Translations under genes and position numbers: made by a program | Part shown: positions 58,298 to 64,000 of the stretch, in pieces | Layout: every line of letters begins with the position of its first letter | How positions within the stretch are numbered: position 1 is the stretch's first letter | Assembly (NCBI GenBank): GCA_020634435.1 | Contig: JACKBS010000009.1 | Location: 248,001 to 312,000, forward strand | Direction of reading: 5' to 3' | From: Ardenticatenaceae bacterium | GTDB lineage: Bacteria > Chloroflexota > Anaerolineae > Promineifilales > Promineifilaceae | Length of the DNA stretch: 64,000 nucleotides | The notes under the pieces: generated by a model | What the model was told of the DNA's origin: nothing | Database searches by the model: none | The model's input: only the letters and a program-made list of their open reading frames with translations

Positions 58298-59399
58298 ATG
58301 GAAGAATTAGCTGAAAAATTAACCAATTTGCAACAAACAGTGAATTTATTGCGGAGGCGTCTTTGACGTACCTGCCAAAGCGTTAAAGGTTTCACAATTA
58401 GAAGAGGTCGCGGCTGCCCCTGGCTTTTGGGATGATTCAGCCAAGGCGCAGGTCATCATGCGCGACCTGACAAAGCTGCGCGACCAGGTTGGCGTGTGGG
58501 AAGCGCTTAGCCGCCGCCTCACGGATGCTCAAGAGCTGGTGGAATTGGGCGATGAGGAATTGGCTTCTGAGCTGGCCAATGAAGTCGTTAATCTGGAAGA
58601 GCAGGTAGCCCGGTTGGAGTTTGAAACGCTCTTTTCTGGGCAATATGACGATGAAAATTGCATCCTGGCCATTCATGCTGGCGCAGGCGGCACGGAAGCT
58701 CAGGATTGGGCCCAAATGTTGCAGCGCATGTTTATGCGCTGGGCCGATTCGCACCAAATGGTGGTGGATATCGTTGATGAGAGTCCTGGCGACGAGGCAG
58801 GCATTAAGAGCGTGATGATGGAGATTCGGGGCAATTATGTTTACGGCCGTCTTCAATCTGAGCGTGGTGTGCATCGTCTGGTGCGCATCTCGCCCTACGA
58901 TGCCTCAAGCCGTCGCCACACCTCCTTTGCCAAGGTGGAAGTGTGGCCAGACGTTGCTGAAGATATCGAAATTGAAGTTGACGAGAAGGATTTGCGTATT
59001 GACCGTTTTAAGGCGAGTGGGGCAGGTGGCCAGCATGTGCAAAAGAACGAAACGGCCGTACGCATCACTCACTTGCCCACCGGGATTGTTGTCTCTTGCC
59101 AAAACCAGCGGTCGCTGACGCAGAACCGGGAAATGGCGATGAAAATCCTCAAGGCGCAGCTGTTCGACCTGGAGCAGCGCAAGCAGGATGCTGAAATGGC
59201 CGCGCTGAAAGGCGAAGATGTTGATGCCGCCTGGGGCAGCCAGATTCGGTCTTATGTGCTGCATCCGTACAAAATGGTCAAAGATCATCGGACGAATTAT
59301 GAAGTAGGGAATGCCCAGGCGGTGTTAGACGGCCGTTTGGATGATTTCATGGAAGCGTATTTGAAGCAAAAAGTAGGACAATCTGTACCAACCACGTAA
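58298..59399 (+). CDS. prfB: peptide chain release factor 2, programmed +1 frameshift
   Basis: RF2, which reads UGA and UAA stops. Translation starts at ATG 58298 with AAGGAAG upstream, runs 22 codons to CTT and meets an in-frame TGA at 58364-58366. The site reads GGAGGCGTCTTTGAC: an SD-like GGAGG three bases before CTT TGA C, the canonical RF2 autoregulatory slippage signal. The +1 frame then continues from GAC (58365) through DVPAKAL to the stop at 59399. The GGQ motif is in SGAGGQHVQKNE. The anticodon-mimicking tripeptide reads SPY (SPYDASSRRHTSF) in place of the usual SPF. The total is about 366 residues, normal for RF2. Confidence 0.97.
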
Positions 59400-59419
59400 C
59401 CAGTGAATGGAGGCAACTG

Positions 59420-60691
59420 ATGGCAGAAGATCACAAAAAACCAGGAATGGGAGCGCGTCGCCCGGCGAATCGTCCCGCACGCACCGTCGGTCAGGCGGCC
59501 CGTCAGGCCGCAATGAAACGACGGGTACGGCCGTCTGTACGTGCCGAAGCCAGAAAAGCGGCCGTTAGCCAACGGCCGTTGCCCACGCCGCCCCGTCGCC
59601 CAGCTGTGGCGCGGCGACCGGTGGCTGCGGCCGTCGCCCCGGAGATTACTGCCCAAATCAACAGCATTCACGATAAGTTTGAGCGCCTCTCGGCTCAGGC
59701 GCAGATGGAAGATGTATTTTCGGCCGTTGGCGACATTGACGACAAGTTGACCAAGCTGCCTTTTGACCTGGAAGCATTGCGTGACCGGGGCTATGTTCAT
59801 TCTGGCCAGCTGGAAGACAAGCTAGAAGCGTTGGATGATCAGTGGGACAAGTTGCGTCCACGCGTCGAGAATGCCCTCAACGAGCAGGTGCAGCGATTGG
59901 ACACTGACCTGGACCAGGCCGAGCGCCAGATGGGTCGCCTGAACAATGCCAATGCTGCGGTGGTGAAATCGGTAGATACGGCCGTAGACGCTCTGGGTAG
60001 CCGTGTGACCGCGGCGCGTCGTGCCGTTGAAGGTCTGTATGATGGCATCACCGCTGAGCTGTACAAAATTGAGTATTCGCTGGGTCAGGTACAAAAAATG
60101 TTGGACCTGATATCCGGTTCTTCAGAGATTCGTTTGCAGGAGGCGGAGGGGCCACTGCTGGCTGTGGCCACAAAATGGCAGCAGGATGGCGAGGACGGCC
60201 CCGAGGGGTATCTCTTCCTTACTGACCAGCGGCTGCTGTTTGAACAGCGCGAAGAAGTTGTCACCAAAAAGCGCTTTGGCCTTTTCAAAGCCGAATCTGA
60301 AATGGTGCAAAAGCTGCAAATTGCTGTGCAGGTGCACGAAATTGATCAGATTGCCCACAAGGAAGAGGGCGGTTTCTTGGGCATGGGTAAGGCCGATATT
60401 TTGGAACTGGTTTTTGCCGCTACTGCGTCGCTGTCACGGGCTCGTTTTCACCTCAAGGGCCAGAATTCTTCCGATTGGGCCGCCATGATTAACCGGATTC
60501 AGTCAGGCGAGATCGATGGCGATCGGTCTGATGAGTATCTGGACGAGTTGGAAGCCGCGGGTATCACCAGCTCAAGCTTCCCAGAACAGTGCCCGAATTG
60601 TTATGCGGCCGTTCCGCCTCAACCGCGCGGTGTGACCGTGTATGAATGCGAATTTTGCGGGGCTACCATCATGCCCGCGGCGGCGGAATAG
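59420..60691 (+). CDS. coiled-coil protein with GRAM/PH-like domain and C-terminal zinc ribbon
   Basis: A 423-residue protein that I cannot name. The first 75 residues are very basic and Pro/Ala-rich (RRPANRPARTVGQAARQAA). Residues about 80-235 form a long coiled coil. About 240-350 look like a GRAM/PH-like beta domain (EGYLFLTDQRLLFEQREEVV), which in other proteins binds lipids. The C-terminus is a zinc ribbon (EQCPNCYAAVP...ECEFCGATIM). There is no membrane span. It lies between prfB and rpoC on the same strand and carries three ACGGCCGT palindromes. A scaffold or trafficking-like role is inferred only from the domain plan. Confidence 0.75.
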   Translation: MAEDHKKPGMGARRPANRPARTVGQAARQAAMKRRVRPSVRAEARKAAVSQRPLPTPPRRPAVARRPVAAAVAPEITAQINSIHDKFERLSAQAQMEDVFSAVGDIDDKLTKLPFDLEALRDRGYVHSGQLEDKLEALDDQWDKLRPRVENALNEQVQRLDTDLDQAERQMGRLNNANAAVVKSVDTAVDALGSRVTAARRAVEGLYDGITAELYKIEYSLGQVQKMLDLISGSSEIRLQEAEGPLLAVATKWQQDGEDGPEGYLFLTDQRLLFEQREEVVTKKRFGLFKAESEMVQKLQIAVQVHEIDQIAHKEEGGFLGMGKADILELVFAATASLSRARFHLKGQNSSDWAAMINRIQSGEIDGDRSDEYLDELEAAGITSSSFPEQCPNCYAAVPPQPRGVTVYECEFCGATIMPAAAE

Positions 60692-60725
60692 GTTGGTTTT
60701 TATCACGCTTTGACAAAAATAGGAC

Positions 60726-60754
60726 TTGGCAGGAACGGCCGTATTTTGTATAAT
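60726..60754 (+). promoter_or_regulatory. rpoC upstream promoter P1
   Basis: TTGGCA and TATAAT with exactly 17 bases between. The ACGGCCGT palindrome lies within the spacer. Predicted transcript start near 60761. Confidence 0.7.
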
Positions 60755-60795
60755 CTTCGGCTTGCACATGCTTACGCAACTCTTATGTAAAAGCG

Positions 60796-60823
60796 TTGAA
60801 ATATTGACGGAAACCGATATAAT
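60796..60823 (+). promoter_or_regulatory. rpoC upstream promoter P2
   Basis: TTGAAA and TATAAT with 16 bases between. Predicted start near 60830, still upstream of the terminator-like hairpin. Confidence 0.55.
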
Positions 60824-60857
60824 CGCATTACATATATAAAATTTGCCACGACGTTTC

Positions 60858-60894
60858 AAGAGCGTTGGTCCTGATCAGACCATACGCTCTTTTT
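60858..60894 (+). terminator. terminator-like hairpin (possible attenuator) in rpoC leader
   Basis: AAGAGCG pairs with CGCTCTT and, inside, TGGTC with GACCA, around the loop CTGATCA; TTTTTCC follows. It lies after both promoters and before rpoC, so it could attenuate rpoC rather than end an upstream gene. Confidence 0.7.
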
Positions 60895-61014
60895 CCGTGT
60901 TTACGAAACAAATCGTAAGCGGACCCCGTCCTCGTGCGCAATCGCTGTGCAAATCAGTATGTCTGGACAAACTTATTTTGGGTTGGAGCTTTATTCATTT
61001 TGGGAGGTCATCTG

Positions 61015-64000
61015 GTGGAGACAACCGAATTCCGTTCGTTACGCATAAGCTTAGCATCCCCGGACCAAATGCGGTCATGGTCATATGGTGAGGTAACTAA
61101 ACCGGAAACCATCAACTATCGCCGTTTGCGACCAGAAAAAGATGGTCTATTTTGTGAGGCAATTTTTGGCCCCACGCGTGATTGGCAGTGTTACTGCGGT
61201 AAATATAAGAACGTTCGCTATAAGGGTATTGTTTGTGATAAATGTGGCGTTGAAGTAACGCGTTCGGCCGTACGGCGTGAGCGCATGGGCCACATTGAAC
61301 TGGCAGCTCCCGTTGCCCACGTCTGGTATACCCGGCGTGTACCCAGCCACATGGGTTTGCTGCTCAACGTGTCGCGCCGTAATTTGGATCGCGTCCTCTA
61401 TTTTGCGCAGTACGTTATTACCAGCGTCGATGAAGAAGCACGGCAGCGCGCCTTGAAACGTCTTGAAGAAGAACTGGCCGAAGCCGAACTTCGCTTTGAA
61501 GAAGATTTGCAGTCCAACATTGGTGATGCTACTTCTGATGCCCAGGTACGCCTGCGCGAATTAGAAGCCCGTTTGCAGTCGCTTAATGAATCGTTTGAAG
61601 ATCGCCTGTCAGAGGCAACCGATGATGTTGTAAAAGAGGCGCAGTCTGTCGAGCGTCGTCTGGAAAATCTGAAAGGTTCTGCTGCCAGCGAAGATATTAT
61701 TTTGGGCGGCACCATCATCGTGAAGTCTGGTGAAACGGTCGGGCGTGAGCACAGCGTTTTGGTGCAAGAAGTCACCTCTGAGCGTCTGAACGAGGTTCAG
61801 AAGGAAAGCGAAGAGGATCACCAAAGCGAAGTCGCCAGCTTGCAGAAAGAAATTGAAGAGCTGCGTACCGAAGCCGATGCAGTCGGTGGTGACTTGCGTG
61901 ATGAGTTGGCCCTCAAGCTGACCCGTTTGCGGCAGCAGGCTCAAGCCAATCGTGAGCAGTTGGAAAACCTGGAGCCAATGGTTTTCCTGAATGAAAACGA
62001 TTACCGTGAATTGAAGAGCAAGTTTGGTAACGTCTTCCGCGCCGACATGGGTGCTGAGGCACTGTATGACATCCTCAAGAAGATGGACCTGGATAAGCTC
62101 TCTCGTGAACTGTGGCGCGAGGTGCGCACCACGCGTTCCAAGCAAGCGGCGAAGCGCGCCACTAAGCGTCTGCAAGTGGTTGAATCGCTGCGCAAGAGTG
62201 GCAACCGTCCTGAGTGGATGATTTTGACCGTTTTGCCGGTTATCCCTCCCGACCTGCGCCCGATGGTTCAGCTTGACGGCGGCCGTTTTGCGACCTCTGA
62301 CCTCAACGATTTATACCGTCGTGTCATTAACCGTAACAACCGTCTCAAGCGTTTGCTGGAACTGGGTGCGCCCGACGTAATCGTGCGCAATGAAAAGCGT
62401 ATGCTCCAGGAAGCGGTAGACAGCTTGATCGACAACAGCCAACGTGGCAAGGCGCTGAGCCGCCGGGGCCGTCGTGAGCTGAAGTCGCTGTCTGACATGC
62501 TCAAAGGTAAAAAGGGCCGTTTCCGGCGCAATTTGCTGGGTAAACGTGTGGACTACTCTGGTCGTTCCGTCATCGTGGTTGGTCCGACCCTCAAGTTGGG
62601 TCAGTGTGGCTTGCCCAAGACGATGGCGCTGGAGCTGTTCCGGCCGTTTGTGATTAGCAAACTGGTTGAATATGGTTACGCGAGCAACGTGAAGGGCGCG
62701 CGTCGCTTCATTGAGCGCCAGCCACCGGAAGTTTGGGAAGTGCTGGAAGAAGTTATCCAGGGACGGCCGATTTTGCTAAACCGTGCGCCTACTTTGCACC
62801 GTCTGGGTATCCAGGCGTTTATGCCGATGCTGGTGGAAGGCAAAGCGATTCAGCTGCATCCGCTGGTATGTGCGGCGTTCAATGCTGACTTTGACGGTGA
62901 TCAGATGGCTGTCCATGTGCCGCTGTCGCAAAAAGCGGTTGATGAGGCCAAGAGCCTGATGATGGCCACGCGCAACCTGCTCAAGCCGTCTGATGGCCAG
63001 CCGATTGTGGGTCCGTCTAAAGACATGGTGTTGGGTGTGTACTACCTGACGCTGATGGTAAACGGCCGTAAAGGTGAAGGCAGCAAATTTGGCAATATGG
63101 AAGAAGTTGAGACAGCTTATGAACTGGGCTATGTTGATATCCATGCCAAAATCAAGCTGGAAGTAGAGACATACTTCAAAGAGGATCACACCCGCTATGC
63201 CGATGGTAAACCTCGCCGCCGGGTTGTGGAAACATCACCAGGGCGCGTGCTCTTTAACATGGCCATGCCCAAAGAGTTCAACTTCGTCAACCGCGTGTTG
63301 GACAAAGGTGGTGTGAATGCCCTCATCAACCGGGTTTATCGCCTGGTGGGTGATGAAGCGACCATTGATATGGTGGACGCTATCAAGAACATCGGCTTTA
63401 AGTACGCTACCATTTCTGGTACGACCATTGCTGTAGCCGATCTCACTATCCCCGAAGAGCGGCAGGGCATTTTGGATGATGCTTTGCAACGTGTTAATGA
63501 AATTGACCGCCAATACCGCCGTGGTTTGCTGACAGAAGAAGAGCAATATCAGCGCACCATTGAGCAGTGGAACGATGCCAAAGACAAGGTGGAAAAGGCC
63601 GTGCGTGATGCGATGGATCCGGCCAGCCCCATTGCTGTTATGGCTTTGTCCGGCGCGGGTAAGGGCGGTTTTGGCCCGATCACGCAGCTGGCTGGTATGC
63701 GCGGTTTGATGGCTGATCCTCAGGGCAAAATTATCCCTGTGCCGATTCAGTCGAACTTCCGTCAGGGGTTGGACACGTTGGAGTACTTCATCTCCACGCA
63801 TGGTGCCCGTAAGGGTCTGGCTGATACGGCGCTGCGTACGGCCGATGCTGGTTATCTCACTCGCCGTTTGGTAGACATTGCCCAGGAAATGATCGTCATG
63901 GACGACGACTGTGGCACGACCAAGGGCATTTGGGTGCGCCGCGTAGATAACTTTGGCAAGCAAACGTTGGCGGAGCGTATTCTGGGTCGCGTGGCGGCAG
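61015..64000 (+). CDS. rpoC: DNA-directed RNA polymerase subunit beta' (3' end outside the window)
   Basis: Beta' subunit; the first 995 residues are in the window and the gene runs off the end. It starts with GTG at 61015, with GGGAGG seven bases upstream. The N-terminal zinc site starts at C59 (CYCGKYKNVRYKGIVCDKCG). The magnesium-binding NADFDGD is at 623-629, and AFMPMLVEGKAIQLHPLVCAAF precedes it. The switch and rudder region RRNLLGKRVDYSGRSVIVVGP is present. An insertion of about 170 residues, acidic and coiled-coil with a short beta stretch (LGGTIIVKSGETVG), lies between YVITSVDEEA and LNENDYRELKSKFG. rpoB, its usual upstream partner, is not adjacent. Confidence 0.97.
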   Translation, partial: METTEFRSLRISLASPDQMRSWSYGEVTKPETINYRRLRPEKDGLFCEAIFGPTRDWQCYCGKYKNVRYKGIVCDKCGVEVTRSAVRRERMGHIELAAPVAHVWYTRRVPSHMGLLLNVSRRNLDRVLYFAQYVITSVDEEARQRALKRLEEELAEAELRFEEDLQSNIGDATSDAQVRLRELEARLQSLNESFEDRLSEATDDVVKEAQSVERRLENLKGSAASEDIILGGTIIVKSGETVGREHSVLVQEVTSERLNEVQKESEEDHQSEVASLQKEIEELRTEADAVGGDLRDELALKLTRLRQQAQANREQLENLEPMVFLNENDYRELKSKFGNVFRADMGAEALYDILKKMDLDKLSRELWREVRTTRSKQAAKRATKRLQVVESLRKSGNRPEWMILTVLPVIPPDLRPMVQLDGGRFATSDLNDLYRRVINRNNRLKRLLELGAPDVIVRNEKRMLQEAVDSLIDNSQRGKALSRRGRRELKSLSDMLKGKKGRFRRNLLGKRVDYSGRSVIVVGPTLKLGQCGLPKTMALELFRPFVISKLVEYGYASNVKGARRFIERQPPEVWEVLEEVIQGRPILLNRAPTLHRLGIQAFMPMLVEGKAIQLHPLVCAAFNADFDGDQMAVHVPLSQKAVDEAKSLMMATRNLLKPSDGQPIVGPSKDMVLGVYYLTLMVNGRKGEGSKFGNMEEVETAYELGYVDIHAKIKLEVETYFKEDHTRYADGKPRRRVVETSPGRVLFNMAMPKEFNFVNRVLDKGGVNALINRVYRLVGDEATIDMVDAIKNIGFKYATISGTTIAVADLTIPEERQGILDDALQRVNEIDRQYRRGLLTEEEQYQRTIEQWNDAKDKVEKAVRDAMDPASPIAVMALSGAGKGGFGPITQLAGMRGLMADPQGKIIPVPIQSNFRQGLDTLEYFISTHGARKGLADTALRTADAGYLTRRLVDIAQEMIVMDDDCGTTKGIWVRRVDNFGKQTLAERILGRVAA

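Larger units (their letters stand above)
60692..61014 (+). other. rpoC leader region (promoters plus attenuator-like hairpin)
   Basis: 323 bases without a gene. It contains two promoter-like pairs, one ACGGCCGT copy inside the first promoter's spacer (near 60735), an intrinsic-terminator-shaped hairpin, and a further stretch of about 120 bases before rpoC. The components are listed separately. Confidence 0.7.

Noticed and set aside
58458..59399. RF2 starting at an internal ATG near 58458
   Set aside because: Would omit the conserved N-terminal helices; the programmed frameshift upstream explains the apparent late start.

Overview
The window is 64 kb of densely coded chromosome, with mid-50s % GC by eye, from a free-living bacterium. 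No phage, plasmid or CRISPR locus is visible. The gene content points to Chloroflexota, in or near the Anaerolineae/Ardenticatenia. The clues are secreted proteins with Thr/Pro linkers, a CpXC-domain protein, a Flp-type pilin, a roadblock/LC7 protein, a MoxR-DUF58-DUF4129 cluster and a pyrophosphate-driven ion pump. This placement is inference; no 16S rRNA gene is present.

Layout. 0.1-6.5 kb: a secreted repeat protein, a fused 2-oxoacid dehydrogenase E1, the tRNA wobble-uridine pair cmoA-cmoB and a VapBC-type toxin-antitoxin pair. 6.7-16.5 kb (minus strand): a flippase-like membrane protein, msrA, pyrG, a roadblock protein and the cluster moxR-DUF58-DUF4129-DUF4129. 16.9-21.8 kb: a LysM glycoside hydrolase, a CBS protein, fprA, a tandem RNase HI and a cyclic-nucleotide-binding protein. 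21.9-31.4 kb: tRNA-Leu(CAG), a membrane protein with a triplicated unknown module, a GNAT-CNB fusion, a histidine kinase, a CpXC protein, a Flp pilin, a zinc-ribbon membrane protein and an ABC-2 exporter pair. 31.4-37 kb (minus): terC, ppk2 and a 1223-residue sensor kinase. 37.3-45.4 kb: acs, a beta-lactamase-like protein, an unknown protein, hppA and a histone-deacetylase-like enzyme. 45.6-52.2 kb: a 2201-residue, extremely acidic TPR-capped protein. 52.3-64 kb: core genes ndk, rsfS, a Tag-like gene, xseA, a dehydrogenase, a Nudix gene, xseB, ftsY, prfB with its programmed frameshift, an unknown coiled-coil gene, and rpoC cut by the window end.

Functional themes. Energy and phosphate chemistry recur (acs, hppA, ppk2, ndk, pyrG), as do signalling (two histidine kinases, two CNB proteins, a CBS and a roadblock protein) and translation or RNA work (cmoAB, prfB, rsfS, RNase HI, ftsY).

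The most unusual signal is genome-wide in character. The palindrome ACGGCCGT occurs about 100 times by hand count, where about one is expected by chance. It falls in all reading frames and in intergenic DNA, and it builds at least two intrinsic terminators. Next in interest are the giant acidic protein with serial tryptophan-leucine motifs, the triplicated SPDE module protein, a leader RNA before hppA in which an upstream segment is exactly complementary to the ribosome-binding region, an attenuator-like terminator before rpoC, and small inverted repeats of several unrelated word families sitting immediately 3' of stop codons.
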